DNA of 64,000 nt from Clostridiales bacterium (GCA_004555535.1 SFHU01000001.1:1-64000), one strand, 5' to 3'. Counted from the first letter of the stretch, positions 33,268-42,444 are shown. Notes: generated by a model not told the origin, from the sequence alone. Numbers and translations: made by a program.

Positions 33268-34793
33268 AGGAAAGAAGGCCAGCGCGCTTTGAAGGTGATA
33301 TGCGGCTCGAGCAGCGCCGCCGCGCACAGCAGCAGCATTTCAAACTGGAAGAAGTAGCGCGCGCGCGTCTCCCACATGCTCAGAAACAGGAACGCGCCCA
33401 GCAGCGCGATCATGACCGCCGCCGCGCGGGTGTCCTTCCTGCGCACGGCCTGGGCGCACGCCGCGCAGGCGAGCAGCAGCTGCGCGCAGAAGAGCGCCGT
33501 CGTCAGGTGGTAATACGCGCCATAGAGCGCGCCGCCCTCGAAGATGACCTGCTTGACCGGGTTGTCCGGCTCGTGCGCGTCCGCCTCGATGATCTCGTTG
33601 AGGCCGAAGGCGCCGTTGCCGAAGGTCGAGAGATTCTTGCGCGAGAGCAGACTCAGCAGCCGCGAGGGATAGCGCACATAGTAGATTCGGTCGATGACCT
33701 GCTCAAGCAGCGCCGCGTCGCGCGCCTGGGGATCCTCAAAGGAGGTCGAGAAGATCAGCCAGCCGCCGTCGCCGTACTGCCCGTAGCCCTCGTCCTCATG
33801 GATGGGCAGACCCATCGCGATGTAGTGCAGCTTGGGCAACTCGTTTTGCTCGAGCTGCTGCGCGCTCAGGTGGCGCGCCGTTTCGGCGTCCATCCACGCG
33901 CCGCCCGCGGCGAACACCCCGGCGAGCGCGAGCGCGCAGGCAGCCGTCAGCCTTGGCCGCTTTTGCAGCAGCAGCGCGATCAGGCAGGCGATGGCCGCGA
34001 TGATGGAGGTGAAGCGCAGCTGCGCGCCCACAAACGACGACGCCGCGAACGCGAGCGCCCAGAGCGCGCGGCCTCTGCGCGAAGCCGCCTCCCGCGCGCG
34101 CACGGCGCACAGCACGATCACAGGCGGGAACGCGAGCGAAAACGCGTCGGTATACAGCTCCGAGGACGCATACAGGAACGGCAGGCAGGAGGCAAAGAGC
34201 AGCAGCACGCGCAATTCCGCGCGCACCCCGCCCAGACACCGGCACAGCCGCGCGCTGGAAAGCAGCCCCAGCGAAAAGAGCAGCGAGGCGACGAGCACCA
34301 ACGGCAAAAAGCTGTCCGTCACGCCGAAGAGGCGGCAAACGCGCAGGATCGCCGCAAACGCGTAGACGAGACCGAGGTTATGCGGATAGCGCGAAAAATA
34401 GACGACGGAGCGCTCGTTTTGGCCAAACGTGCCCTGCTCGACGATCAGCCGCGCCGCCGTCACGCATTGCTCCAGGTCGGTCTTGGGCGTGTAGCGCAGC
34501 GCGCAGGCAAGCCCCAGCTGCACGGCCAGATAAAAAAGCGCGGCCAGCGCGAGGCATGCGCGCTCCCGGCGGGCAAACGCCGCCTCCAGACGCCCCGCCG
34601 CCCGCAGCGCCAGCAGCAGCGCGAGCAGGCCAAGCGCCGTCAGCAGCGCCAGCAGGGGCCGGTTTCTGCCATAGAGCGGCCAGGGAGAGAGCAGCGTGTT
34701 GAGCGCCGTGAACAGAAAACAGGGAATCATCAGCGCCATGCCCACAAGCAGCAGCGCGCGCATCCATCCGCCGCGCGGGCGGGAAAGCCTCAT
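33252..34793 (-). CDS. Polytopic GT-C-like membrane protein
   Basis: 513 residues with about 11-12 TM segments and a large loop (about 300-390). The first periplasmic loop has RYTPKTDLEQCVTAARLI, an acidic site as expected for a GT-C glycosyltransferase using a polyprenyl-phosphate sugar. The family is not recognised beyond this. Its ATG overlaps the upstream stop (ATGA) with AAGGAGG. The last residues RAKR come from repeat A. Confidence 0.65.
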   Translation of the reverse strand: MRLSRPRGGWMRALLLVGMALMIPCFLFTALNTLLSPWPLYGRNRPLLALLTALGLLALLLALRAAGRLEAAFARRERACLALAALFYLAVQLGLACALRYTPKTDLEQCVTAARLIVEQGTFGQNERSVVYFSRYPHNLGLVYAFAAILRVCRLFGVTDSFLPLVLVASLLFSLGLLSSARLCRCLGGVRAELRVLLLFASCLPFLYASSELYTDAFSLAFPPVIVLCAVRAREAASRRGRALWALAFAASSFVGAQLRFTSIIAAIACLIALLLQKRPRLTAACALALAGVFAAGGAWMDAETARHLSAQQLEQNELPKLHYIAMGLPIHEDEGYGQYGDGGWLIFSTSFEDPQARDAALLEQVIDRIYYVRYPSRLLSLLSRKNLSTFGNGAFGLNEIIEADAHEPDNPVKQVIFEGGALYGAYYHLTTALFCAQLLLACAACAQAVRRKDTRAAAVMIALLGAFLFLSMWETRARYFFQFEMLLLCAAALLEPHITFKARWPSFLRAKR

Positions 34794-36268
34794 GTCCCCG
34801 CCTCCTTCAGCCGCAGGAGCTGATATTGCCCCCGCGCGTCCACAAATTCATAGTCGCTTTCAAAGATCGCCGCGACGCGCGCGTCGTAGGGCGGGCCAAA
34901 CTCGCGGTTGTAGTAGATAACCAGCCAGCGCGGCGGGTCGCTCTCAAATTCCTCCACGATCTCCTCCATCACGGCAGGGTCGGCCTGCGCGAGGATCTCC
35001 TGCAGGAAGTAAAAGCGCATGCAGGGCAGCGCCTTCGCCGCGACATACCAGCGCGGCTCGACGCGGTAGGCCATGAAGCTCTCCCGCTCCTGCTCGGGCA
35101 CCTGCGCGTAGAGCGCCTGCGCGTCGGCGGTGAAGGCGTCAAAATCCTCCCCGCGCCAGGCCAGGCGGCTTTCGTTTGCCTGCGCGCCGCTCACGGCGAG
35201 GATGGCGGCGCACAGCGCGACGCACAGCGCGCATCCCGCGCCGCAGAGGCGCTTCCCCCGCCGCTTCGCCGCCGCCAGCAGCAGCGCGACGCCCGTTACG
35301 GCGCACGGCGCGCCCAGCACCAGATAATGCACATAGTATTTGTGGGAGATCAGCGCCGCCAGCCCCGCGCCCGCCGCGCCCGCGATCAGCGAGAGCGTCA
35401 TCGCCGGGGCGCGACGCCAAAGCGTCAGCGCGCCCAGACAGGAAAGCGCCGCCAGCAGCAGCGCGATATGCCCGTAGCGGTCAAAGAGCAGCATGTGCAG
35501 CCGGCCCGCGCCGTCCGTCTCCGCATACATCATGTTGTGCAGGATCGAGCCGTAGATGGCCTCGCCCAGCGCGCCCTGCGCGGCTAGCCAGAGCACGACC
35601 GGCAGCCCCGCAAGCAGCAGCCCGGCGGCAAACCCGCCCGCGCAGCGCCTAAGCGGCGCAAGCTCCCGCCGCGCGAGCAGACAAAGCGCCAGCACGGCTG
35701 TCATCGCACACAGCGGCAGCGCGTTGTTCGCGCGCATCAGGAAGGCGAGCATCGCCATCGCGCCCATGCCCAGCGCGCGGGCAAAGAGCCGCTCCCCCTG
35801 CGCCCGCTCCCCCGCAAACGCGCGCAGCGCGAAGAGAATGCCAAGGAGCGTAAAGAGATTGCTGTATTCCTCCGTGAGGTTGCCCCCGTCGGTCAGCGCG
35901 CAGATCAGCGCCAGATAGGCGATCTGCGCGGGCAGGCGCGGCGCGCCCACCTCCCCGGCGATCGCGCAGACCGCGCGCAGGCAGGCAAGGAGGAACAGCG
36001 CCTCCATCACAAAAACGGCCAGCGTCGAATAGCCGCCCGCGACGGCCTGCGGCAGCGCCTGAAGCAGGAAGAGCAGCGGGCCCTTGTGGTCGAAAACTTC
36101 GGTATAGGGCGCATAGCCCTGCGCGATGGCCGTGCCCATCGTCAGATAGATCGCGTTGTCGCTGCCGATGGCGGGGCCAAGCGGCGTGTTGCTATACGCG
36201 AAGATCAAACAAAACCCCAGCGCTAGCAGCAGCGACAGAGACAGGCTTACACACCGCGAACGCTTCAT
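34790..36268 (-). CDS. GT-C family glycosyltransferase-like membrane protein (ArnT/PMT type)
   Basis: 492 residues with about 11 TM segments. The N-terminal loop GSDNAIYLTMGTAIAQGYAPYTEVFDHKGPLL closely matches the pattern of PMT_2-type glycosyltransferases, where an early Asp is catalytic; a second large soluble segment sits at the C-terminus. It probably transfers a sugar from a lipid carrier to an envelope acceptor. ATG at 36268 has AAAGGAG. Coupled to the following GT-C-like gene. Confidence 0.75.
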   Translation of the reverse strand: MKRSRCVSLSLSLLLALGFCLIFAYSNTPLGPAIGSDNAIYLTMGTAIAQGYAPYTEVFDHKGPLLFLLQALPQAVAGGYSTLAVFVMEALFLLACLRAVCAIAGEVGAPRLPAQIAYLALICALTDGGNLTEEYSNLFTLLGILFALRAFAGERAQGERLFARALGMGAMAMLAFLMRANNALPLCAMTAVLALCLLARRELAPLRRCAGGFAAGLLLAGLPVVLWLAAQGALGEAIYGSILHNMMYAETDGAGRLHMLLFDRYGHIALLLAALSCLGALTLWRRAPAMTLSLIAGAAGAGLAALISHKYYVHYLVLGAPCAVTGVALLLAAAKRRGKRLCGAGCALCVALCAAILAVSGAQANESRLAWRGEDFDAFTADAQALYAQVPEQERESFMAYRVEPRWYVAAKALPCMRFYFLQEILAQADPAVMEEIVEEFESDPPRWLVIYYNREFGPPYDARVAAIFESDYEFVDARGQYQLLRLKEAGT

Positions 36269-36330
36269 GGTTGGCTCCTTTCCTCTGCACAGGGCGGAAA
36301 CTGCGAACATTCCGGTAAACATGCTTTTAC

Positions 36331-36469
36331 GCACGCGAAGCGAAGAGGGGAGTCTGAGGGACGATGTCCCACAGACAGGGTGCGGGGCGGCAGCCCCGCC
36401 GTATCCCATCAAATCTCCAAATCGCAGTCTCAGAGCAGGCTGCGCAGCAGCTTACGATTGAGACGGGTT
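36331..36469 (+). repeat. Intergenic element A, copy 6 (A1, A2, A4, A5)
   Basis: A1 GCGAAGCGAAG, A2 CTGAGGGACGATGTCCCACAG, A4 as GGGGCGGCAGCCCC, A5 with GCAGCTT instead of GCAGCCT (a G-U pair). It lies in the 36269-36504 gap between two minus-strand genes but in plus orientation, one of the exceptions to the 3'-of-gene rule. Confidence 0.85.
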
Positions 36470-36504
36470 GAATGCGCCCGGCGTGCTTCAGGCGCAAACC
36501 CTGC

Positions 36505-37476
36505 TCACGGCTGCGGAATGACCACATCCGGGAAGAATTCGCGCACAAACGGCACATCCCTCACCTGGAACGTCCGCCCTCCGAGGCCCTCGAGCACGCC
36601 GCCGCGATCGTCAAAGGCGAAGTGCAGCCGGTAGGCGCAAAGCGCCTGTCCATTCATGCCGAAGGGCGCGTTGCGCTTGGCGCTGCCATACTGGTTGTCC
36701 CCCAGCAGCGGATGGCCGATGGCGGCGAACTGCGCGCGGATCTGATGCGTGCGCCCCGTGCCCAGCAGGCATTCGCACAGCGTCAGCCCCCCGCGCTCGT
36801 CGACGGCGCGGTAATAGGTGACGGCCTCCTTCGCGCCGGGCTCGCCGCTGCGCGCGACAGCAACCTTCTTTTCCCCCGGGCGATGGATGAGCAGGTGGGC
36901 AAGCGTCCCCTCCGGGTGCTTCATGCGCCCGTGCACGATGCACAGGTAGTATTTCTCGACCTCGCGCGTGCGGATTTTCGCGTCCATCGCGCGCAGCGCC
37001 TCCGGCGTTTTGGCGAGGATCACGATGCCGCAGGTCATCCGGTCGATGCGGTTGCACAGCGCCGGGGCAAAGCCCGCGCCCGGCCTCCACTCGCCCTTCT
37101 GGTAGAGATACGCCTGCGCATAGGTCAGCAGCGTATGCACCTTCTCGCCCTCGTCCGGATGGCAGACGAGGCCCGCGCGCTTGTCAAGCAGCATGACCTG
37201 CGCGTCCTCGTAGAGGATGGAGAGCTTCGGATGTATCTTCGAGTAGAACGGGTCCTCGCGCTCGGGCGCTTCAAAGAAGCTGTCCTCGACGTAGAGCTCC
37301 ACGCGCTGCCCGGCGGTGAGGACGAAATCCTCCCCCGGGCGCTTTCCGTCGACCTTCACGCGCCCCAGGCGCAGGAATTTGCGAATCTGCCCCATGCCTG
37401 CGGCGGGCAGCGTCTTTTGCAGAAAGCGGGTCAGCCGGCGGCCGTCCCAGCCTTGATCCACGACGATGCTCTTCAT
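36505..37476 (-). CDS. RluA-family rRNA pseudouridine synthase
   Basis: 323 residues. An N-terminal S4-like RNA-binding region (about 15-65) precedes the catalytic domain. The signature motif is CNRIDRMTCGIVILAK with catalytic Asp145, slightly divergent from the usual HRLDxxTSG; GRTHQIRAQFAAIGHPLLGD (about 250-270) is also intact. Target uridine is unknown (RluC/D-like). Its ATG overlaps the HAD stop (ATGA). Confidence 0.9.
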   Translation of the reverse strand: MKSIVVDQGWDGRRLTRFLQKTLPAAGMGQIRKFLRLGRVKVDGKRPGEDFVLTAGQRVELYVEDSFFEAPEREDPFYSKIHPKLSILYEDAQVMLLDKRAGLVCHPDEGEKVHTLLTYAQAYLYQKGEWRPGAGFAPALCNRIDRMTCGIVILAKTPEALRAMDAKIRTREVEKYYLCIVHGRMKHPEGTLAHLLIHRPGEKKVAVARSGEPGAKEAVTYYRAVDERGGLTLCECLLGTGRTHQIRAQFAAIGHPLLGDNQYGSAKRNAPFGMNGQALCAYRLHFAFDDRGGVLEGLGGRTFQVRDVPFVREFFPDVVIPQP

Positions 37477-38273
37477 GTCAGGTCAAACCGCTCCCTCAGC
37501 ACGCGCATGACGCCGTCCTCGTCGTTGCTGGGCGCGATGTATTTGGCGATGCGCTTGAGCGCCGGATGCGCGTTTTCCATCGCGTAGCTCTCGCCGACGG
37601 CGTCAAGCAGCTCGCAATCGTTGAGGTAATCGCCAAAGGCCATGCATTCCTCGGGCCGGATGCCCAGCATCCGCTGGACGCCGCGCAGCGCCTCGCCCTT
37701 GTTGACGCCGGGCTTCATGACGTCGACCCAGTGCTCGCCGGAGAGGATGACGGAAAGCCTGTCCCCCAGTCGGCGCTCCAGCACGGGCAGCTCATGGGTC
37801 TGCGCGTCGCCCTCGTCGTAAAAGGCGACCTTGCAGACATCCGGGCTGCCTGTGTGGGCCATGAGGTCGGGCACGACGCGCTGGGCCGGATAATAGCGCA
37901 GCGTCTCCGCGCGAAAATCCGGCGCGGCGGCCTGCTCGATGAGGCCCATCTGCGCGCGGCAGAGCACGGGATAGACGCCCTCCAGCGTCCGCGCGGCGCG
38001 CACGATATCCGCCAGATGCGCGGGATCGATAGGGTCGATGAGCAGCTGCTCGTCCTGCCGCATGACGAGCGCGCCGTTTTCGCAGATGAAGAGAATATCC
38101 TGCGCGAGCGGCTCAAGGTCGCGGCGCAGCGCGGCATACTGGCGGCCGCTGGCGACGGCAAAGAGGACGCCCTGCCTCCGCAGCTTTTGAATCGCGGGCA
38201 AAAGCCCGTCGGGCAGGCGCTTCTGGCTGTCCAGGAGCGTGCCGTCCATATCGCAGGCGATGAGTTTGATCAT
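37473..38273 (-). CDS. Cof-type HAD-IIB phosphatase
   Basis: 266 residues. HAD motifs: DMDGTLLD (8-15), ASGR (motif II), a Lys in the NKGEAL block, and GDYLNDCELL (motif IV), followed by the cap insertion typical of Cof/YidA sugar-phosphate phosphatases. Start at 38273 with AAAGGAG. Substrate unknown. Confidence 0.9.
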   Translation of the reverse strand: MIKLIACDMDGTLLDSQKRLPDGLLPAIQKLRRQGVLFAVASGRQYAALRRDLEPLAQDILFICENGALVMRQDEQLLIDPIDPAHLADIVRAARTLEGVYPVLCRAQMGLIEQAAAPDFRAETLRYYPAQRVVPDLMAHTGSPDVCKVAFYDEGDAQTHELPVLERRLGDRLSVILSGEHWVDVMKPGVNKGEALRGVQRMLGIRPEECMAFGDYLNDCELLDAVGESYAMENAHPALKRIAKYIAPSNDEDGVMRVLRERFDLT

Positions 38274-38385
38274 GGGACTCCTTTGCATGGATGCAATGGT
38301 TGTTTTAAAGATTTCAGGCTTGCTTTTTTCCTGAATAAAGAGGTTTCAAAGAAAGCTTTGAAATTCTCAGTGCTTTCACGCGCTG

Positions 38386-38405
38386 GGAGACGCGCTCCGC
38401 TGGGC
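38386..38405 (-). repeat. Partial element B
   Basis: Only the tail core of B is present, inverted: GAGACGCGCTCCGCTGGGCG. A TTTCAAAG/CTTTGAAA hairpin lies just before it (38343-38362). The 38274-38419 gap has nothing else clear. Confidence 0.6.
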
Positions 38406-38419
38406 GTTTGACGATGGAC

Positions 38420-39004
38420 TCAGTATTTCCCCTTCATCGGACGGGGATCGCCGCGCAGGATCGCGTACAGCGCCACATCGACGAACTTGCCCTTGTTGTA
38501 GAGCCGCTGGCGCAGCACGCCCTCGCGCTGCATGCCGCATTTCTCCATCACGCGGCCGGAGGCGGGATTGTCGAGCTCATGCTGCGCCTCGATGCGGTTG
38601 ACGTCCATCGCGTCGAACGTGTAATCGATCACGCGGGCGAGCGCCTCGGTCATGTAGCCGCCGTTCCAGAGCCAGCGCGCCAGCGAATAGCCGACCTCGA
38701 CGCTGCCGTTGTCCTCGCTGTAGGCCATGTAGCCGATCGTGCCGACGAGCCTGCCCGTGCGCTTCTCCTCGATGCCCCAGCTCGAGGGCTCGTCCGCGCG
38801 GTAGCGGCGCAGCATGTAGCGCAGATAGTCCTTCGCCTCGGAGATGTCCTTCTGCGCCGGCCAGAGCACATGGCGCGCGACCTCCTCGTCGCGGCTGTAT
38901 TCAAAGACGTCCCGGGCGTCGCGCATCGTCATGCGGCGCAGGCGCAGGCGCGGCGTCTCGATCGTCGGCATCGAGAACAGGCCGTAGGGATTGGGCGTGA
39001 ACAT
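38420..39004 (-). CDS. GNAT acetyltransferase (RimJ/RimL type)
   Basis: 194 residues. TPRLRLRRMTMRDA opening, YSLARWLWNGGYMTEALARV (acetyl-CoA pyrophosphate loop region) and NxASGRVMEKCGMQREG are standard for the RimJ-like family. It acetylates a protein N-terminus, an amine antibiotic or a metabolite; which cannot be told. Confidence 0.88.
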   Translation of the reverse strand: MFTPNPYGLFSMPTIETPRLRLRRMTMRDARDVFEYSRDEEVARHVLWPAQKDISEAKDYLRYMLRRYRADEPSSWGIEEKRTGRLVGTIGYMAYSEDNGSVEVGYSLARWLWNGGYMTEALARVIDYTFDAMDVNRIEAQHELDNPASGRVMEKCGMQREGVLRQRLYNKGKFVDVALYAILRGDPRPMKGKY

Positions 39005-39067
39005 GGGAAAGCACTTCCTTCCGATGACCCATTATACACGATATGCGCGGAAAACGGAACCCCTCGT

Positions 39068-40492
39068 CTACCGGCGGCGCAGCCCCTTGGGATAGTGGTT
39101 CTTCATCAGGCCGCCCGCCTGCTTGCCAAAGCCCAGCGGCACGCCGCAGCAGGTCATCAGCGTATAGCCGTTCTCCCGCTCGCCCAGCGCAAGCGCCTCG
39201 CCCGCCTGGTAGAGGAGCGCCTGCTCGATCGTCAGCGCTGCCGTGCGCACGGCCTGCCCGGGCGAGAGCGCCATCGCCAGCGCATGGTCGGGCTCCATGC
39301 GACGGCCCTCGGCATGGGCGAGCAGCAGCCCCGTGCGCAGCACGCGCAGGCCGTCAAGCCGCGCGGGCTCAAGCCCCTCCGGCAGCGACCAGAGCGCGCC
39401 GCCCGCCAGATGCAGCCGCGGGAAGACGACCCCCGGACGCAGGACGCCCTGCGGGAGCGCGGCCTCGCCGGGCGCGTCCTTCCCCGGTTTGCGCGCGGGC
39501 AGGGCCTTTTTGCCGCGCGGCGCCGGGGCCCTTTCCGGCATGAACGTCTTTGGCACGAGTGCCTCCGGCACGAGTGTCTCCGGCACAAGTGTCTCCGGCG
39601 CGCCGGGCGCGTCCGCCCGCTTGCGCAGGAGCGAGACGAAATGCCCCTCGCCGCGGATCTCGTGCGGATAGAGATGGACATAGCCGCTCTTCGCCTCGGG
39701 CAGGCCCGGGAGCGCAAAGGGGACTGGCGACAGCTCGGGGTGCGTGTCAAGCAGCCGGGCAAGCACGCCCTCGTTCTCCGTGTCGTTGAAGGTGCAGGTC
39801 GAATAGACCATCGTGCCGCCGGGCGCGAGCATCCGGCAGGCGCTTTCAAGGATCTTAAGCTGCCTGTCGGCGCAGCCGCGCGGCGCGTTTTCGCTCCACT
39901 CGTCCCGCGCCTCCATCTGGCGGCGGAACATGCCCTCTCCGGAGCAGGGCGCGTCGACGAGAATCCTGTCAAAGAACGCCGGGAAGCGCTCGGCGAGCGC
40001 ATCCGGCAGCGCGCTGGTGACGACGGCGTTTGCAACGCCCATCCGCTCGATGTTGCGGGAGAGCACCTGCGCGCGCGAGGGCACGGGCTCGTTGCACACG
40101 AGCAGCCCCTGACCGCCCATCAGCGCGGCGATCTGCGTGCTCTTGCCGCCGGGCGCGGCGCAGAGGTCGAGGATGCGCTCGCCGGGGCGCGGGTCAAGCG
40201 CCGTGACGGCGGAGAGGGCGCTGGGCTCCTGGAGATAATACAGCCCGCCCTCGTGCAGCGGCGAGAGGCCAGGGCGCGCGTCGCCCTCCACGAAATACGC
40301 GCCCTTCGCCCAGGGCACGGGCGCGCCCAGCCCCTCGATTTCGCAGGGCGGCACGCCATCCGGGCAGCGCAGCAGGTTGACGCGCAGCGCGCGCGTCACG
40401 GGCGAACAGAGCGCCCTTTCATACGCAAAAAAGCCTGCTTCACCGAGCAGGCGTTTCATCTGATCCACATAAGCGGGGGGCAGGGTGTTCAT
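39068..40492 (-). CDS. RsmF/YebU-type rRNA (cytosine-C5) methyltransferase
   Basis: 474 residues. SAM motif DLCAAPGGKSTQ (109-120), catalytic Cys183 in DAPCSGEG and Cys233 in STCTF. The C-terminal half holds the NOL1/NOP2/Sun extension and RNA-binding region; between them is a linker of pentapeptide repeats (about 313-336). Start at 40492, 10 nt after the upstream gene. Likely 16S rRNA m5C methylation. Confidence 0.92.
   Translation of the reverse strand: MNTLPPAYVDQMKRLLGEAGFFAYERALCSPVTRALRVNLLRCPDGVPPCEIEGLGAPVPWAKGAYFVEGDARPGLSPLHEGGLYYLQEPSALSAVTALDPRPGERILDLCAAPGGKSTQIAALMGGQGLLVCNEPVPSRAQVLSRNIERMGVANAVVTSALPDALAERFPAFFDRILVDAPCSGEGMFRRQMEARDEWSENAPRGCADRQLKILESACRMLAPGGTMVYSTCTFNDTENEGVLARLLDTHPELSPVPFALPGLPEAKSGYVHLYPHEIRGEGHFVSLLRKRADAPGAPETLVPETLVPEALVPKTFMPERAPAPRGKKALPARKPGKDAPGEAALPQGVLRPGVVFPRLHLAGGALWSLPEGLEPARLDGLRVLRTGLLLAHAEGRRMEPDHALAMALSPGQAVRTAALTIEQALLYQAGEALALGERENGYTLMTCCGVPLGFGKQAGGLMKNHYPKGLRRR
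39536..39602. repeat. 15-bp tandem repeat in the RsmF-type gene
   Basis: Four imperfect copies of a unit like GGCACGAGTGTCTCC encode TLVPE/ALVPK/TFMPE repeats in the interdomain linker. In frame. Confidence 0.75.
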
Positions 40493-40502
40493 AGGGCCTC
40501 TT

Positions 40503-40913
40503 TCATTCCGCCGCGCAGGCTTCCCGCTCATCCCCTTCGCGAAGGAGGATGGCGCAGAGCTTGCGCCGCTCGTCAATGCCGGATTCGACGACATACACGC
40601 GCCCGATCCTGCAGGCGGAGTTGAAGACGCTTTCGGTCGTCGTCAGATAGCAGAACATGTTTTGTGACGCGCGGGAGAGCATCGCGCGGAACTGCACATT
40701 GGGCGGCTCCAGCCCGGCGCGCCGGATCTTCTGGGCGAAGCGCCTGTAGGCCGTGTTGGCCTTGGCCGCGTTGTGGAATACCTCCGGCGAGAGCACAAGC
40801 CGGCAGACGCCCTTCTCGATCTGGCTGGACGTCTGGTAGCGGCCCTCCCAGGGCCTGTCTTCCGGCCAGGCGACGATGTCGACCACGGCCCGGCCCGTTT
40901 CAATCGTGCGCAA
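40503..40913 (-). CDS. Conserved-looking small cytosolic protein of unknown function
   Basis: 136 residues. I do not recognise the family. It has no signal or TM segment and is mixed alpha/beta, with MRTIETGRAVVDIVAWPEDRPW at the start and a basic central helix (ANTAYRRFAQKIRRAGLE). The TTG start at 40913 is chosen because GGGGGAG sits seven bases upstream; the longer frame to 40955 begins with two TTG codons and no ribosome site. A promoter precedes it, so it heads the operon with the rRNA methyltransferase 10 nt downstream. A role near ribosomes is possible. Confidence 0.65.
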   Translation of the reverse strand: MRTIETGRAVVDIVAWPEDRPWEGRYQTSSQIEKGVCRLVLSPEVFHNAAKANTAYRRFAQKIRRAGLEPPNVQFRAMLSRASQNMFCYLTTTESVFNSACRIGRVYVVESGIDERRKLCAILLREGDEREACAAE

Positions 40914-40965
40914 CGAACACTCCCCCTCCCTTCGCGAGACGGCAACTGGCAACAATTCTATATTG

Positions 40966-40995
40966 ATTATATCACACGTCTCATCCGACAGGCAA
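40966..40995 (-). promoter_or_regulatory. Promoter of the 40913-36505 gene cluster
   Basis: TTGCCT (40990-40995), 18-bp spacer, TATAAT (40966-40971). Confidence 0.55.
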
Positions 40996-41116
40996 GAAAA
41001 AGGTTATTTTTTCCCACCATTTTTGGTATTTCACCCATGCCTGAATTGTGCGCAGGGGGATTCCATGCAGAGATTTCTCCGAACGCGGCGTCGCGCCCGG
41101 GCCAGGGACGGCCTTC

Positions 41117-41944
41117 TCAGAGCCGCTGCGCGGCGGAGAGACCCGCGACGCAGCCCTCGCCGACGGCCTTGGCGACCTGGAGCGGCAGACCGGTGCAGTC
41201 TCCCGCGGCATAGACGCGCGGCACGCTCGTGCGCATCATGCGGTCGACGCGGATGAACGCGCCCTCGGTCTCAAGGCCGGGCAGCAGCGAGGAGAGGGCC
41301 ATCGCCTCGCGGAAGATGAAGACGCCGTCAAAGGGCAGCTCCAGCCCACCGCAGAGCAGGCCGGTGGCGTGCGTGTCGCCAAGGATGGCCTCGGGGCGCT
41401 CCTGCCGCACGTCGACGCGCGGATCGAGCGCCGGGTCGGGCGCGCCGAAATAGGCCACCTGCTCGCAGATCGACGCCAGGAAGTTCGCCTCGTGCAGCGC
41501 CTCCGGGCCCTGAGCGATGACGGCGACGCGCTTGCCGCGGTAGAGCATGCCGTCGCAGGTGCCGCAATAGCTGACGCCGCGGCCGAGCAGCTCGCCTTCG
41601 CCGGGGAGCAGCCGGGGCTGCTTTGCGCCGGTGCAGAGCACGACCGTCGCGGCCTCGACGAAGTCCGCGCCCAGCGACAGGCCGAAGGAATCGCCCATCG
41701 GGACGACCTGATGGACGACGCCGGGGCGCGTCTGCGCGCCGAGGGCTCTGGCCTGATCGCGCATGGCCGCAAGCAGCGCCGGGCCGGAGATATCCGGCAG
41801 GCCGGGATAATTGGCGATTTCCTGCGCGCGGGCGAGCCAGCCCGCGTGCTGGCCGATGACGAGGACGGACTTGTCGCGCTTTCTCGCGCTGATGGCGGCG
41901 GAATAGCCCGCGGGGCCCGCGCCGATGATAGCGATGTCCAGCAT
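41117..41944 (-). CDS. Thioredoxin-reductase-like FAD/NAD(P) oxidoreductase
   Basis: 275 residues, shorter than TrxB (about 310). FAD motif IIGAGPAGYSAAI (6-18), the redox pair C127-G-T-C130 (YCGTCDG) and YAAGDCTG near the C-terminus are all present. The NADPH-binding GxGxxA is degraded (VAVIAQGPEALHEANFL), so its electron donor may differ. ATG at 41944 has AGGAGG. Stand-alone. Confidence 0.85.
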   Translation of the reverse strand: MLDIAIIGAGPAGYSAAISARKRDKSVLVIGQHAGWLARAQEIANYPGLPDISGPALLAAMRDQARALGAQTRPGVVHQVVPMGDSFGLSLGADFVEAATVVLCTGAKQPRLLPGEGELLGRGVSYCGTCDGMLYRGKRVAVIAQGPEALHEANFLASICEQVAYFGAPDPALDPRVDVRQERPEAILGDTHATGLLCGGLELPFDGVFIFREAMALSSLLPGLETEGAFIRVDRMMRTSVPRVYAAGDCTGLPLQVAKAVGEGCVAGLSAAQRL

Positions 41945-42050
41945 GATTGCCTCCTGAAAGAATGATAAGGCCGGCTTCTGAAACAGAAGCAAACCGAGAA
42001 GTGCATTGAAGGCTGCACAGCAAAGCCTTGGCTTTCTTCGCCTTAACCGA

Positions 42051-42078
42051 AGCATACCCTGTTCCGGTTTCAAGGCAA
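42051..42078 (-). promoter_or_regulatory. Promoter of the TrxR-like gene
   Basis: TTGCCT (42073-42078), 16-bp spacer, TATGCT (42051-42056). It gives a leader of about 100 nt. Confidence 0.4.
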
Positions 42079-42110
42079 AATGCATTTGTTTGCAAATCAG
42101 GGATACAGCC

Positions 42111-42238
42111 CCGGGTCCAGGGCCACAGCCCTGGTCGTTTCAAGGGGGTTATAGGGAGTCAAGAGGGATCTAAGGGGGGAAATCGAAATCCCCCCTGATC
42201 CCTCTTGCCCAGCGGAGCGCGTCTCCCCAGACGCAGAA
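42111..42238 (+). repeat. Intergenic element B, full copy
   Basis: Hairpins: CCAGGGCCACAGCCCTGG; a long stem AGAGGGATC/GATCCCTCT enclosing GGGGGG/CCCCCC; tail core GCGGAGCGCG; and closing hairpin GCGTCT-CCCC-AGACGC (42220-42235). Identical over 94 bp to window positions 3-96. Together with the next element A it fills the 41945-42444 gap. Confidence 0.9.
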
Positions 42239-42302
42239 AAGTGGATTTTTAAAAAATCCATAAGCTTTTGCGGAGCAGCTTCTTGCAACCGTTACGCATA
42301 AA

Positions 42303-42438
42303 ACCCGTCTCAATCGTAGGCTGCTTCGCAGCCTGCTCTGAGACTACGTTTTTCTGGATTTGAGGGAGAACGATTGGGGCGCCGCCCCAAACCCCGCAAG
42401 GGACTTCGCCCCTTGACCCCATGTTCGCTTCGCGGCGG
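42303..42438 (-). repeat. Intergenic element A, copy 7 (A1, A2, A4-like, A5)
   Basis: Inverted, ending 6 bp before the GH65 stop. A5 stem intact (AGGCTGC-GAA-GCAGCCT); A2 is AAGGGGCGAAGTCCCTT; A4/A3 appears as TTGGGGCGGCGCCCCAA. Confidence 0.9.
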
Positions 42439-42444
42439 TTTCAA

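Noticed and set aside
42111..42438. Elements A/B as an insertion sequence
   Set aside because: No transposase frame, no clear target-site duplication, and copies are modular and partial. A non-autonomous element remains possible.
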